Assembly (NCBI GenBank): GCA_025403435.1
Contig: CM046347.1
Coordinates: forward strand, 20,169,507 to 20,233,506
From: Artocarpus heterophyllus
Taxonomy: Eukaryota > Streptophyta > Magnoliopsida > Rosales > Moraceae
Length of the DNA: 64,000 nt
Direction of reading: 5' to 3'
Position numbers and translations under genes: made by a program. This document shows, one piece after another, positions 31,996-45,265 of this stretch. Each line of letters starts with the position of its first letter. Position 1 is the first letter of the stretch. A model generated the notes under the pieces. The model saw only the letters and a list, made by a program, of their open reading frames with translations. It was not told where the DNA came from and searched no databases.

Positions 31996-33008
31996 GGTCT
32001 TTTTACGACCAAGTGACGTGTATGTACTGCAGATAAAGCTCTAAAATTTCTATGCTCTACTCCGTGATCGAAATTTTTCTTTCCTTTGTTTTACTGTTTA
32101 TCTAAGCATCTAGATTTTTATTTTTTAAATGTTTTAGGCGACAAGTTGCTCTACAGTTATGTTTCTCAAATTATAGTGGGAAAACATCATTTCGCTATGC
32201 CATATTTTTTTATTTCATCAAGTAGGTAAAACCCATAGAATTATCCAGATATAGGATTAGAAAAAATGATAGTTATGCCTTTTCAATTTTCGAAGAACAA
32301 AAAAGAAAAAATGATATATCATATAGTTGTTTAATAAAATGCCATATCTTGTAAAAAGGAGAAAAAAACAAGGGCGGTCGGTAGCAAGGGAAGAGGCTTG
32401 CAAGGCACATGGTAATTGAGAGGATCATGCAGCCAGGATGATATCCGGTAAGTTACACGGGCTTAGGGTGACGATAGGAGAGGCAAACGACTTTGTGTGA
32501 CTGCGAAAGGGTTTTGTGTTCAAGGTGGATGTTCTAGATGGGGGATTTTTTTTTTTTTTAGGGGGAAGGAAATATTATTCTCAAATCTACTCAATTCCAA
32601 GTTCTTTTTCTTTCTTTTTTTTTTTTTTGTTGTTGGTTAATTTTAGTTTGACAAATTTAGTGATTACTTGAAGAAAAGGAGATTTCATTTTTTTTTTTTG
32701 TTTTAGTTGAGATTATTCTTTAGTCATTCTTTTTTTTTTTTTTGAAAATAAAATCTCATTTAAACTAAAAGTAGTACAAATAAAGTCACATATGACCGCT
32801 TGTTAAAGACTAAATCTACTCGTTAAAAACAAATGAAGCACAAGGATAAAATATAAACGTCGAGATCCAGAAGGGAATACCCCTAAACATCTAGAATAAA
32901 GCTCATCAATTGCTCGTTACAAGACCAATGAATCAACATTAAACCTATCTGGATGAGGGCAAATGCAACTGACATAGAGTCAATTGCTAGTCACCACATA
33001 CAATGCTG
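31996..33008. other. Downstream flank of the BBE-like gene, no gene recognised
   Basis: It holds several long T runs (for example 32548-32559 and 32730-32742). The T run at 32730, followed by sequence continuing to about 33005, could be the antisense poly(A) of a retroposed copy, but no coding part is recognised. Confidence 0.4.
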
Positions 33009-34642
33009 GCTTGGTTAATATAAATGATTTAGAATGCTCATTTCGTTTTCTTGACGGTGGGATGTTATACACTTCAATTACATTTTAGAACTTGACTCCG
33101 ATTATGAATCTTTGTAAGTTTAAATGATTTGTGCACTTGGTGTTGTCTCCATAAGCTAAAATAATTTGATTATCTTGTGTTGTTATGTATACCTTTATGA
33201 ATTGTGCCAATTGCTATACTCATGTACGTATTTGAGATATGCACGCCCAATTGATCATTTTATAAATTAAACCTGACTACCTCAAGTAGTATTTGGCCAA
33301 GTGTTTTCTTTGAGAGCCAATAGTAGAGTGGTTTCATCCTATGTCTATTCCTAATGAATCTCTTATCTTCAACGCCATGTCTAAACACTTTTTCCTCCCT
33401 TTTAAGTGATGTGAGGATGTATTTAAAGGGTGTAACAAGGATTTAGTCATGTGCTTTTAAGTTAGTGTGCTCAATAGTATTGTAATTAGATTTTGTAATT
33501 GGCTTCTAGAAGAAGAATAGAAAACTGTATTTTCTTGCTTAGTTTTTTTTGTAAATAATCATATGGTCTTCAAATATACATCATAAGCTTCGTTTACAGA
33601 CTTGAAACATCCCGATCGGAGATCCGTAGAGTAAGTTATGAATTTTTGAATGCTGAACGGTGTTGCTGAAATTTTGCAGAAAAACCAGCAAGTGCATCTC
33701 TGGTTTAGTGGTTTTTGGAGACTTATGGATCCAAAACTACGCATACAATAGATTGTTGGAAAGTTAAAGTGTTAGCTTTGATTAGGTGTTGATTTTGTAA
33801 TTTTTGGACTTGAGTAGAATATTTCCATAACAATCGCAAAAGAATTTTTCAGAAATTGATAAAACCAAAGAACTAAAACTGCTGTTTTTTTTATATATAA
33901 TACCCATACACGAACCAACCCTAGATCCTTTAGAACCTATAAATTATGACTTGTAGCGCTTGGTTTGATCTCATTGAGGATTTTGTAGCCTAAAGTTTGC
34001 ACATTCAAAGTTTCGCTTTGAAACTTTCCAAATGTTACAAAATTTCTTGAAGTCTAGAACTTTGATATCTTAAAGACTATTTTAAAAAATCTCGAAGGTT
34101 CAGATAATAGCGAGCAATGACTTGATGTAAGCTTTTTCGTTGTATTTCCTTTAATGTCAATTTTGCTACTTTTAGTGATTTTGAGAATTTTACATTGTGA
34201 ACTCTACTATGAGATCCATGAAATGCTTTCATGTTTGATATGCTATGATTATGTTTTAACTGCATCAGAATTGCATTGGCATACGCATTTTATTTGTATT
34301 ATTTACTACATTTGATTAGATGTTGTTCACATGAAGGCCCTTGAGCTACTAGTTTGGGTTATGATATTCAAGTAAGTGGGTGCTCTTTTGTTGGGTCACA
34401 GTATGCTAACTACTATGGATAATATGAACTTGTACCAGAGTAAGTACAAGAGATGTGAGTTTACCTTTTGTTGAATCTTTTTGCTATTTAAATATTCTTA
34501 TTTTCTTTTTAGTATTGCTGGCCATGATGGGTTAGTGTCCTATTCTGATCGGACCTGTTTCCCCATGACTAGGTTAAAATAGATTAGCTTGCCTTTGTAA
34601 GGCTTGTTTCCCATGGCTCGGTGAGGTTTATCGTGTTTATAT

Positions 34643-34645
34643 ACA

Positions 34646-34708
<63 letters not shown>
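34643..34708. repeat. (CA)n then (TA)n microsatellite
   Basis: About 25 CA units run into a short TA array, inside the first LTR of the long-LTR element. The corresponding site in the other LTR (44519-44547) is TA only. Confidence 0.9.
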
Positions 34709-35380
34709 CGATGCTGTATATGATTCACCATTGTTGAGTTCAGCGACACAGATGATTTTAGACCTTGAGAGAAATGGTCTCGTACAAAAACTTTAAAAGA
34801 GTTCCAGAACATACATAGCAACTTGAAAAAAGCTTCAGGTTTGGCACTATATTATAGCATGCATATAAATAGTATTAAGTGATGGCTTGGTGTTCCTATT
34901 GTGTCTTGTGATGTGAATGTGTATCTGTGAGTCAATACATTTAATTTGAGTCATTTTCTTATCATAATCTCTTATCCTCTACTAAGCATTGGACTCACCT
35001 CATTTTATGTTTTTCCTCTTCTAAGATTTTACGGATTATGTTATCTACTAGTAGTGCTTAGTTGCAACTTTTAGAGGCTCGAAGTCCGAGGCAGCTTATG
35101 TATGATTTTATTGTATTTAATTTTTAATTATAAATTCTCAGTGTGATACTGTATTTTGTGTATAGAAACTATATCAGTATGATATTGACCCACGTTTGTA
35201 TACTTTTGAGATATTCTGCAATTTTGGACTGTTCTTACTATTTTCAGTTTGAAGACTCCAAAGCAAATATTTTACTTATTTTTAGTAATAATGTATATTT
35301 GGTTTTGGATTAGCATAATCCGCTTAATTTGCTTTAATTTCAATTATCTACTAACCCTCATTTTGCTTCATTATAGAATT

Positions 35381-35394
35381 TGGTATCAGAGCAC
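35381..35394 (+). other. Primer binding site of the long-LTR element
   Basis: TGGTATCAGAGCAC, after 'aatt', matches the complement of the 3' end of initiator tRNA-Met except near its end. Confidence 0.7.
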
Positions 35395-35601
35395 AGTTTC
35401 AGATTCCATGGGAATTAAGCCTATGAAGTTTTCAACTGTGTTTTCTTTTCTAGAATAGTTTTGGTATCTGGACATATGTTGTTGAGAATACAAGTTAAAT
35501 ACACAGTGCATTAGGACTGAGAATTTGTCACGAGTCCTTATAGTTTTTGTTCTTTCTTGACATTCCTTCATTGTTTTTAAATTCCGAGGATGGAATTTCT
35601 T

Positions 35602-35614
35602 AAAGGGGGTAGGG
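35602..35614 (+). other. Polypurine tract of the long-LTR element
   Basis: AAAGGGGGTAGGG follows 'ggatggaatttctt', a context seen just before the 3' LTR of plant gypsy elements. It marks the start of the second LTR. Confidence 0.65.
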
Positions 35615-35994
35615 TTATAGCATCTAGATAAATTAATTAAGATTAATAATTTAATTTGATTGTCAGGTTAACTAATTGAAAATTTGTAATTGATTTTTAG
35701 TTATAATATAATTTCTGAGTAAATCTTTTGCATAGAAAAATAATTTATTCAAAACTGATGAGTCATTTATTGTTTGGTGTTACATTTGACAACTGTAATT
35801 GTGTAACAGTTTTTTGAACATAATACTTAAAGGGCCAATCCGATATTTTATTTTGAGTTGGGTCATCTTATATTTTATTTAGAACTAGGGCCTTAAATTA
35901 CATTTTTCATTATCCATAAAAGGACCAAGTTTATTTAAAATTATTTTTCCTTCTTTTTTCTTTTCCTTTCTTTACTTTCTCTTTCACACTAGAA

Positions 35995-36230
35995 CAACCC
36001 CCCACCCCCCCCCCCCTCCCTCCTCTCTCTCATTCTCGTGTCATTTCCCTTTCTCTCTCTCATTCTCATGGTTTCTTTCTCTCTCTCATTCCCCCCTTCC
36101 ATCTCTCCTTTTCTTTCTCATTTTTTCTGTCTCTTTGTTCCTGTCTTTCTCTTTCCTTCTCAGCCCCACTCTCTCTCCCCCTCTCTTTCTTTGTCTATCG
36201 CTCTCTCTTCCAATTTCTCTCTCAAATTCT
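35995..36230 (+). repeat. Polypyrimidine (C/CT-rich) tract in the second LTR
   Basis: A C-run with a few interruptions (about 36000-36016) passes into CTCTCT-rich sequence to about 36230. It could be the transcribed R/U5-proximal leader. The hydrophobic frame 36038-36301 is a by-product. Confidence 0.7.
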
Positions 36231-38226
36231 TCAACCAAGTATTTAGTTTAGGGTTCTTGCCTCTAAACCAGAAATTGAAGAGGAGCTTTATGAAGATTTA
36301 AAGGATTTTGCAATTTTAAGATTTTAAAGGTAGGTTTTCCATTATTGATTTTTATTCTAAAAATTCAAAATTATTTTGATGTTTTCTTTGATTTGTGACT
36401 TGGTTGAAATATTTCTATGATGAGGTTGTGAATAATGAGTGAACTATAAAACCTTAATATCTATTTCTTTAAGTTTTTGAAATATTTATTTGTGTGCATC
36501 AACATATGAAATCTAATGAAAGACTTTTATATACATGATCAAATTTGATCTTGCATGTATTTAAAAATCCAAAGGAATGTTTGTGGTTTGTGGTGAATTT
36601 TAGTTTTGCAAAGATTGGTGGCAATAGTCTTTGCATATTCCTATCTTGATTTAATGTATGAATTTAGAAAGAAATAAAAATGGAGGAATTTTATGCAAGG
36701 GATAATATTTAGGTTGTATGAACTTAGAATTATATGTGTATGTGAGTTGTATGAAGAAATGCCACAATGAGTAAGGTTATAGTATTTAGGTCGTTGGGCC
36801 TTTATGCGAATTGAGCTTATAATATTTTATTCAATGAATTATCAAAACCTATTTAAGACAGTGTTTATGGTACCATGATGATTGAGTAACTAAGTAAAAA
36901 TAGTAGTTTGCTTGGTTGTGTCAAGAAAGTTAGAGTTTATATAGAACTTGAGAACTTTTTTTGTGTAAAAATTTTAAGAAATGTATTGGTTGAATTTGTG
37001 CACAATGATCATGTGTCTCATTGATTCTTTTAAAGTTAGAAGAGTAACCTTAGTGGTTTGAATTCATGCTTTGCCATGTGGTAATAATAAGAAATGAATG
37101 TTAAACATGTTGTTAGTGGTTTGGTTGATATAAATAATTTAGAATGCTCACTTTGTTTCCTCGACGATAGGATGTTATATACTTCAATTCCTTTTTAGAG
37201 CTTGACTCCTACTATGAATTTTTTTAAGCCTAAATGATTTGTGCACTTAGTGCTGTCTCTATAAGCTTAAATAATTTGCTTATCTTGTGTTGTTATGTGT
37301 ATCTTAAGAATTATATCAATTGTTACACTCATGTATGTATTTGAGATATGCATGCCTAATTGATCATTTTATAAATTAAATTTGACTACCTCAAGTATTT
37401 GGCCAAGTGTTTTCTTTGAGAGCCAATGGTAGAGTGGTTCTATCCTAGGTCTATTCCTAATGAATCTTTTACACTCTATGCCCTATCTAAACAATTTTTT
37501 CCTCTTTTCAATGATGTGAGGATGTGTTAAAAGGGTGTGACAAGGGTTTAGTCGAGTGCTTTTAAGTTTGTGTGCTCAATAGTAGGGTAATTAGATTTTA
37601 TAAGTGGCTGCCTGAGGAAGAACAAGAAATTGTATTTTCTTGCTTAGCTTTTTATCTAAGTAATTATATGGTCCTCAAACATACATCATAAGCTCCGTTA
37701 AGAGACTTGAACTATCATGATCAGGGATCCATAGAGTAAGTTATAAATTTTGAAGTTGAATAGTGTTGCTGAAATTATGTAGAAAAACCAGTAGGAATGT
37801 CTCTGGTTTAGTGCTTCTTTGAGACACTAATAAAACCAATATTAAGCATATAATAATTTGTTGGAAAGATCAAGGTTTATCTTTGATTATGTGTTGATTT
37901 TTTAAATTTTGGAGTTGAGTATAATATTCTATGAATATTTCTGTAACAGCCACCAAAGCTGTAATTTTTCAAAAATCGGTAAAACCAAAGAACTAAAACC
38001 GTTACTTTTTGATATATAATGCTTGTACCCAAACCAACTCTAAACACCTTTAAAACCTATAAATTATGACTCGTAGTGCTTAGTATTATCTTGTTTGGGA
38101 TTATGTAGCCTAAGTTGTGCGTATTCGATGTTTCGCATAGAAACTTTTTAAATGTTGCAAAATTTATCTAGGACTTTGATATCTTGAGGATTATTTTGAA
38201 GAATCTAGAAGGTTCGGATAATAACG

Positions 38227-39885
38227 TGTAGTAAGTCTCAAGGGACGCCTAAATTAATATCTTACTTTTAAAGTCGGTTTTAATTAGGTAAAGCAAGTGA
38301 GTACAAGTCGCTCCTGAATAGGATTGAATTCAATTAATAAGCTATCAGTTTCCTAAATAAATTAGAAAAATGGGATTTTGGAATAATTAACTAAATTAAT
38401 AAAAACAAAGCAAACAAAACTAAATAAAAACAAGATTAATGACACGAGTTTATAAACAATAATGATGATGAATCAGGTTAAAGGTTCAATCACTACTACT
38501 AGACAACAATTATACAATTGAAAACAAAACTATTCCTAATTTTCCTAGTGGAAATACCAACTATAAATAACAATAAACTCTGTTATCTTAATCTTTTCTA
38601 GTATGTCATTAAGTGAAACAAGCTCTTCACTTAATCCATTTCCCTCAAATAACCTAGAATAAGCTCTCTAGATTCAATTTCATAGAAGCATTACATTAAG
38701 AAAGATAGGTTGATCTAGATAACAAATACATAAGCTCAGATTGTTCGACCTAGTTTACGTTCCTCACCATAATTAACAAAAGCATCTCGCAATTATCAAT
38801 TACAATTCGCTACTAAGAATAAGAAAATCAAGACAATTAAGGATTAAGAATTCCTAATATAGCAATGGATAATTTTTCTATCTCACTTGATTGGCCACCC
38901 CAAACAAACAAAAGAATCATGAAAATTAATAATAGAGAAACATAAACAATTCTGATTGGTAAATTGGAAATGATTTTGAAATATTAATTACATATTTGAG
39001 TCTAGGGTTTTGAAAACACACTTAGCCAAATAGAAGTCTAGCCTAACATATTAATGAAATTAAACAATGCAAAATAAAATAAAAACATATTTAGAGTTCA
39101 AAGGAAAGAAAGAAAATTAAAACTCTTTGACAATCGAGAAGAAATCTCCACGCAGACAAAACTCCTTAAACTTTGGTAAAATTTTCCTTCTTTTTCTTCT
39201 TTTTTGCTCTCCAAAAGGTGGCTGGAAAAATATGTGAATAACTCATTAAAACTTGTGTCTCTAAGAATTCTGTTTATAGGTTTTGGTTTCTCAGGGTGAA
39301 AAGAGGCAAAATTAATCTCAAAATAGGTCACATATGAAGGCATAACTTGAAGGACTCATGGGGGCTTAGTTTATAGCTCACAAGCATGTGCGAAGCGTAA
39401 CTCCTCGTGCAAAAGTTGTTAAACACAAGTGGGGGCGAGGTGCATTCTGCGCTGCCATGCAAAATGCTAGGTTGATGGCCTAGCAAGTTTTCCTTCTACA
39501 CGAGGGGGTGCCTAAACTTGCTTCGGCTATGCACCTTTAGGAATTTGGCACGTTTGCAAGGCCTCTTGCTTGTGGAAGCACCTAGGTTTTGTGTTGCAGC
39601 ACAACCGCATGGCCTTTCCTCGCAAGGTCAAAGCTCCCTTCTATTGGACTTGAAAATTTGGCTCATTAAATTGCTAAAAATTCAACTTTAGTCTAGTTGA
39701 CTTCTAAACTAGATAAATGTAACTTTTAGACTCCAAATCTTTTTTTTTCATCCACTTTTAATCTCATTACCTTTAAATACCTAAAAGATATAAAATTACA
39801 AAATAAACATAATTTACACAAGAATTAAAGCAAAGAAATATGAGAAAATTGATTAGAAAATAATATGAAATTATGCACTTATAAA
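38227..39885 (-). repeat. 3' LTR of the Athila-like fragment
   Basis: On the minus strand it begins TATAAGTGCATAATTT after TGTAGGGGAATTT (the polypurine tract, about 39886-39898). It ends ...CTTACTACA. Its first 370 bp match 43625-43993. Confidence 0.65.
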
Positions 39886-41572
39886 ATTCCCCTACATTTA
39901 AACTTTACTTGTCCATGAGCAAATCCAAGACGAAATACAAATAACAAAAGCATGGAAAAAAAAAACTAAACTTCCAACCTTTTACCTCAGAGAACAACAA
40001 CACTAGTTTATAAACTCAAAATCAAACAAGTATTGCATTAAATTAGTTAGTCATTCCTAAGCTAATATATCCTCTAACAATTATACATGTGTGTGTATGA
40101 AATAGCCAACGTTACCAATATTGAGACAACACATGCTCAAAAAAGGTAAACCTTTATAGTCCTTAAGAAACGGTCACCCAATCTTCATTAAAAGGATTAA
40201 ATATCATAGGCTCCCTACTTGGTACGACACTCCATTATGCTAAAGGCACCAATTTAAATCAAAAAGGTCTTCGATATGGGTTGTAATGGGGCCAAGCGGT
40301 AGTGGCTAAAAGAAAAAAAAGGTGATAGGAATTACAAAGGTCCTAAAGACTTTATAGAGTTTGAGATATTGTAAAGTTTTTCAATGAAAACCTCTCAAAA
40401 TCCCATAAAATTCATACGTGTAGGCCAAATATCACTATGTTAGACCTTTTCATCATTTTAACCACTTTGTAACACCCAAAATATGATAGAAAAGCTCAAG
40501 ACACATATTTTCTTCTTTTCTGTTTCTCCTTTTTTTTTTTTTTTGTTTCTTTCTTTTTTTTGAAACGTTTTGTTTTCATATTTTTATGTTTGATTTTTTT
40601 TTTCTCTTGAGCTATCCTAACAAAAATGCCCCTTCCTTCTTTCTCAATTCAATTCTCTCTCTAACACTTATCTTCTATTCCCAACCTAATTCCTTATAAA
40701 ATCTCCCTTAAACATAAAATAAGTCTATAGGCTCCAATTTATCTTCTGAACAAGGATGAAGATGTAAGTATCTAAGTAAGGAGATAATATGGTTAGCCAA
40801 AGAAAAAAGTCTACATGAAAAGCTCAACTTGGCTAATAAGAGTATAAGAATCTACATAATCTAACATGTGCACCCCATTACCAAATAACATGGCTATATG
40901 CATAAAGTGTGAGTATAATCATCATAAAACATATTAACAAAAGAATAACCTCAAAACTCAACACAACACCCATAACCTATCAAGGCCATAAAATTTAATG
41001 CTCGAATGTCATCAATAAAGTTGGAATGTATCCTAAGACATAAAAACACTTAAAAACCTAAACTAAAATAAAACTCAAAGCAAAGATTTTTTAAAATTTT
41101 TCATTTTTTGATTTCTTTTTATAAAAACAAAAATAAAACAAATCCTAAATCCTTCCCCCTATACTTAAACCTTACAATATCCTCAATGTAAGACTTAAGC
41201 ATAGAAGAAAAGACATACTAAACAAACAAAATAAACAGATATAAAAATAATAAATGCAATAAAAGATGGAGTAAAGGAGAGTAAAACATATCTAATTTGT
41301 TTTAATGTGCTCTCCCTCCATTGGGTTGCCTTCCAACAAGCACTGGGTTTATTATCCTTAGCCTAACGTGGTCTCTTGCTTTTATCCTCCCTCTTGATGG
41401 AAACGTATCACTTCTCCACCAAACTCCATGGTAAGCGTTCCCTCGTACACATCAATCTTCATCTGGGTTATTTCAAAAATGGTCTTCTAAGTAGTATTGG
41501 CGTTGGATTAAATGAGGCATCACCTACATATCTAGATCATAAAAGTCCTATAGGAAAAACTATTCCATTCAC

Positions 41573-41842
41573 CTAAATCAAGCCATTTTCCACAACTCCC
41601 ATAGGATAAACATTAGAGTGATTGACAAGTTGTATAATTATGATGGTTTCCTTAAATGCACTGATATTTAAAGAAGCAAAAATAGAATATAGTATAATAT
41701 TAATTGATGCTCCTAAATCAATCAATATTTTATCAAACCTGGTGTTGCCAATAGGACAAGGTATGGTAAACATAGTTGGGTTTTTGTACTTAAAAGGAAG
41801 CTTCTTTTGCAATATTGCTGATGCATTTTTTCCCCACACCAA
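41573..41842 (-). pseudogene. Athila-like protease segment
   Basis: The frame reads 'ILQKKLPFKYKNPTMFTIPC', then 'KILIDLGASINIILYSIF' and 'VYPMGVVENGLI'. 'DLGASIN' is the active-site motif of Athila-type proteases. It stops where RT should start to follow. Confidence 0.75.
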
Positions 41843-42591
41843 TTACCTTATTACCTTTGAGTTTCTACTTGGAGGTGCACAACTCTTTGAGGAACTTAGC
41901 GTATTGGGGCACTTATTTTATGGCATCTAGGAGAGATATGTTCACCTAGACCTTGCAAAATGTGTCCAACATCTCTTTCTCATACTCATCTCTCTTAGAT
42001 TTTGCTAATCAACTTAGAAAAGGAGGATATGTAATATAAGAAGAGAGGATATTTGAAACATAGCTTTGAGCCCTAGGGTTTGTTGGTGGAAAAATTGACT
42101 TCCTCATTCTTTTCAAGAGCTTTCTCCTTTTGTGCACTTTTTTCTTCCATGGGAGTCTTAGACAGATGATAATCTAGTTATTTTCCACTCTTGAATATGA
42201 TGGCAATCACGTTCTCTCTTGGATTCACCACCCTTTATGATGGCAAATTTTCCCGACTCTTTGGCCTCCAATCGGCTATTGCACTAACCAATTGGCCAAT
42301 TTGAGTCCTTACGTTTTATATGTGAGCCTTAGTATCTTATTGAAATTGTAATGTATTTGTGGCCAAGGCTTTGACAATGTTCTCAAGAGATGTATCTGAA
42401 GGTTGTGGAGCAAGTTAGGGCTGGGCTTGTTCTAGTTGTTGTAACGATTAAGTGTAGCCCGGTGGTCGGTTGATAATGGGAGTTGGGACTGATTGTTGAT
42501 TCCTCCCATATCTTAAATTTAGGTGATCCCTCCATTCCTCATTGTAGGTGTTGGAGAAAGGGTCATACCTCCATTGTTGCCCTAGGAATCC

Positions 42592-43446
42592 TCATATTAC
42601 ACTGGCTTGCTCTATAGTGCCTTCTTGCATAGTCGGGTACATGTCGGTGGAATGGCCCATCATGGAATAAATTTCACACATTGTAGCTTGTTGCAAGTGT
42701 CTCATGGCCATTTGTTGCACAAGTAAAGAAAGGTGAGAAAGTTGTTGTTCTATGGAAGACGTGGTACTAACCTCATTTACTTTCTTTGACGGTTGTGGTG
42801 CCTCATGGCCATTGTTAAATTGTTGGGAATTGGCTGACATATTTGTAACTAAAGCTCATGCGGCCTTTGACGTTTTGTCACCTAGAGCTCCTCCACTTAT
42901 GGCATCTATCATGCTCCTATCCATTGGTGTGAAACCTTCGTAGAAGTATAGAAAGAGGATTTGGTCGCTAATTTGATGGTAAAGGTAACTAGCACATAGC
43001 TTTTTAAACCGCTCCCAATATTCATAGAGTGCCTTTCCATTGAATTGCCAGACGTCACATATCTCCTTTTGGATAATTGTCGCGTTTGATGCAAGGAAGT
43101 ACTTCTCTAAGAAGAGCCTTTTCATTTTATTCCATTTGGTGATGGACCTGGAAGGTAGATAATAGAGTCATTCCTTGGCAGAGTCCACTAGTGAGAAAGG
43201 AAAAGCCCTCGACTTGATTTGTTCTTTGGATATACCGGTTGGTCACATGCTCAAACAAACCACATGGAATTCTTTAAGGTGTTTGTAGGGGTCTTCACAT
43301 GCAAAGCCATGAAATTGGGGAGGGAGATAGATTAACTCTGACTTTAGCTCAAATGGGGCTGCAATGGTGGGGAACTCTATGCATAGTAGTTGTTGATTGA
43401 GAATTGGAGCTGCCAACTCCTTGAGAGTTTGATTATTCTCTACCAT
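42592..43446 (-). pseudogene. Athila-like gag
   Basis: Three frames in series carry 'FHGFACEDPYKHLKEFHVVC' (43320-43250), 'FLEKYFLASNATIIQKEICD' with 'YEYWERFKKLC' (43120-42990), and a zinc-knuckle relic 'CEIYSMMGHSTDMYP' (42690-42640) that has lost one Cys. Frameshifts or stops lie near 43240 and 42850. The order and spacing fit the Athila lineage. Confidence 0.78.
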
Positions 43447-43624
43447 CTCTTCCTCTTCGAGTTCCTCTGAGTGTTTAGGAGTGTTTTATGGTGGAGGAGG
43501 ACAAAGTTGGCTCCCGCTTGATGTTGGTTGATGATTCCATAAAATTGTATCCTTTGAAGACGTGCGACAGCTTCTATGTCAGACATTCAATGCACAAAAC
43601 TAAAAGCAAGGAAAATAAAAACAA

Positions 43625-43993
43625 AAGGCCACGCGCGTGTAGGGATTTGGCATGGCTACGAGGCCTCATGCTTGTAGGGTCGCCTAGGTTCTGTGCTGTA
43701 GCGTAGTCAGCTGGTCTTTCCTCATAGGGGCAAGCCACCCCTTTGCTGAACTTGATAATTTTGCCTATTAAATTGCTAAATATTCAACTTTGGACCCTGG
43801 TTGACTTCTAAACTAGATAAATGCAACTTTTAGACTTTAAATCTTCCTTTTTCATCCACCTTTAATCTCATTACCTTGAAATATCTACAAGACATAAAAT
43901 CACAAAATAAACATAATTTACTCAAGAATTAAAGCAAAGAAATATGGGTTAATTGATTAGACAATAATACCAAATTATGCACTACTCGACATG
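43625..43993 (-). repeat. Truncated 5' LTR of the Athila-like fragment
   Basis: Only the first 370 bp (element orientation) of the roughly 1.66-kb LTR remain, starting TGTCGAGTAGTGCATAATTT on the minus strand. The rest and the PBS are missing. Confidence 0.65.
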
Positions 43994-44515
43994 CAATGAC
44001 TCGATGTAAGTTTTGTCAGTATGTTTCCTTTTACATCAAATTTGCTACTTTTGGTGACTGAGAATTTTTTTATGAACTTTGGTGTGAGATCAATGAAATG
44101 TTTTCATGTTTGATATGCTATGATTATGTAATATGCATCAATATTGCATTAGCATATTCCTTTCATTTGCATTGGTCACTGCATTTGATGAGACATTGTA
44201 AACATGAAGGTCCTTGAGCTACTAACTTAGGTTATGATATTCAGGTAAGTATGTACCCTTGTGCTCTTTTGCTTGGGTCGTAGTGTGGTAACTACTATAG
44301 GTAAAGTGAACCCTATAACAGAGTAAGTAAAGGATGTGTGAGTTTACCTTCTGTTGAATTTTTCTACTATTTAAACATTGTTATTTACTTTTCAGTACTA
44401 TTAGCCATTATAGGTCAGCGTCCCATTTCTATCATACGTATTTCCCAATGACTAGGTTGAAATAGGCTGGCTAGCCTTAGTAAGGCTTATTGTCCATGGC
44501 TCGATGAGTTTTACC

Positions 44516-44551
<36 letters not shown>

Positions 44552-45195
44552 CTAGTGTAAGATTCACCATAGTTGAGTTTAGTGACACAGAATGATTCTA
44601 AGACCGTGAGAGAAATGATCAGGTATAAATACTCTGAAATAGCTTCAGAATAGGTACAATAGCTCGGAAATGAGTTTCAGTTTAGGCTCTACATACTAGC
44701 AAGCATATAAAACTGTTATGTGGTGGCTTAGTGTTTCTGTTATGCCTTGTGATGTGAAATGTGTATTAGTGAGTTGATAAATTTGACTTAAGTCGTTTTC
44801 TTCTTGTAATCCTTTCCCTCCCTACTGAGCATTTGACTTACCCCATTTTATGATTTTTCCTCTTTTAGGATTTTACATATTATGGTAGCTGCTAGTAGTG
44901 CTTAATTGCAGCTTTTAGAGACTCGAAACCTGAGACAGCTTATGTACGGTTTTACCATATTTAATTTTTAATTAATTTCTTAGTGCGATACTGCATTTTT
45001 TTATATAGAGATTGTATTGGTATGACAATGGCCCACGTTTGTATACTTTTATTCTATAATTTTGGATTGTTCTTACTATTTTCAGTTTGAAGACTCTAGA
45101 GCAAGTATTGTACTTATTTTTAGTAATAATATATAATTGGTTTTGGATTAGGCTTAATTTACTTTAATTTCAATCGTCTACTAACCTTCATTTCG

Positions 45196-45265
45196 ACGTG
45201 CTACAATAATGGCCACCACAGCAACCGCTGCATCAGCGTTGGGCTTCAATATGCGAGGATCTGGG
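45196..45265 (-). pseudogene. LINE RNase H segment left of element C
   Basis: On the minus strand the frame reads 'DPRILKPNADAAVAVVAII', which matches the 'LKxNxDAAV' start of the RNase H (RVT_3) domain at the end of plant LINE polyproteins; the Asp of 'NADAA' is the first catalytic residue. It continues the LINE at 54838-56830, from which element C separates it. The LINE ends or is truncated at about 45196. Confidence 0.6.

Larger units (their letters stand above)
38227..43993 (-). mobile_element. Athila-like Ty3/gypsy fragment, minus strand, no RT or integrase
   Basis: Its left LTR (about 38227-39885) and a short right LTR copy (about 43625-43993) share the segment 'ctaaactagataaatg' to 'aattaaagcaaagaaatatg'. 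Between them, on the minus strand, lie gag (43446-42592) and a protease-like segment (41842-41573). RT, RNase H and integrase are missing. The flanks ACGTG (38224-38228) and ACATG (43991-43995) suggest a 5-bp duplication that overlaps my assumed ends, so the terminal bases are uncertain. It interrupts the second LTR of the long-LTR element at the point matching 34110. Confidence 0.7.
33009..45195 (+). mobile_element. Nearly empty long-LTR gypsy derivative (LARD/TRIM-like), second LTR split by an Athila-like fragment
   Basis: Two diverged direct repeats (33009-35375 and 37126-38226 plus 43994-45195) behave as LTRs. Immediately after the first, TGGTATCAGAGCAC (35381-35394) is a primer site for initiator tRNA-Met. 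A polypurine tract, AAAGGGGGTAGGG (35602-35614), precedes the second LTR, which starts near 35615. Only about 220 bp lie between. The first LTR lacks its 5' 1.5 kb (it should begin like 35615-37125), so the left end is truncated. The right end stops at the LINE. No element protein is encoded; mobility would need proteins from a relative. Confidence 0.65.

Noticed and set aside
34540..34821. Minus-strand frame crossing the CA/TA microsatellite
   Set aside because: It is dominated by a Val-Cys run translated from the (CA)n array.
35381..35394. A tRNA gene fragment (TGGTATCAGAGC, also at 19685-19698 and 47272-47286)
   Set aside because: Each copy directly follows an LTR end and is only the length of a primer site; no cloverleaf sequence surrounds it.
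36038..36301. Hydrophobic plus-strand frame in the CT-rich tract
   Set aside because: Its Ser/Leu/Phe/Pro composition follows from the CT repeat; it has no homology words and lies in an LTR.
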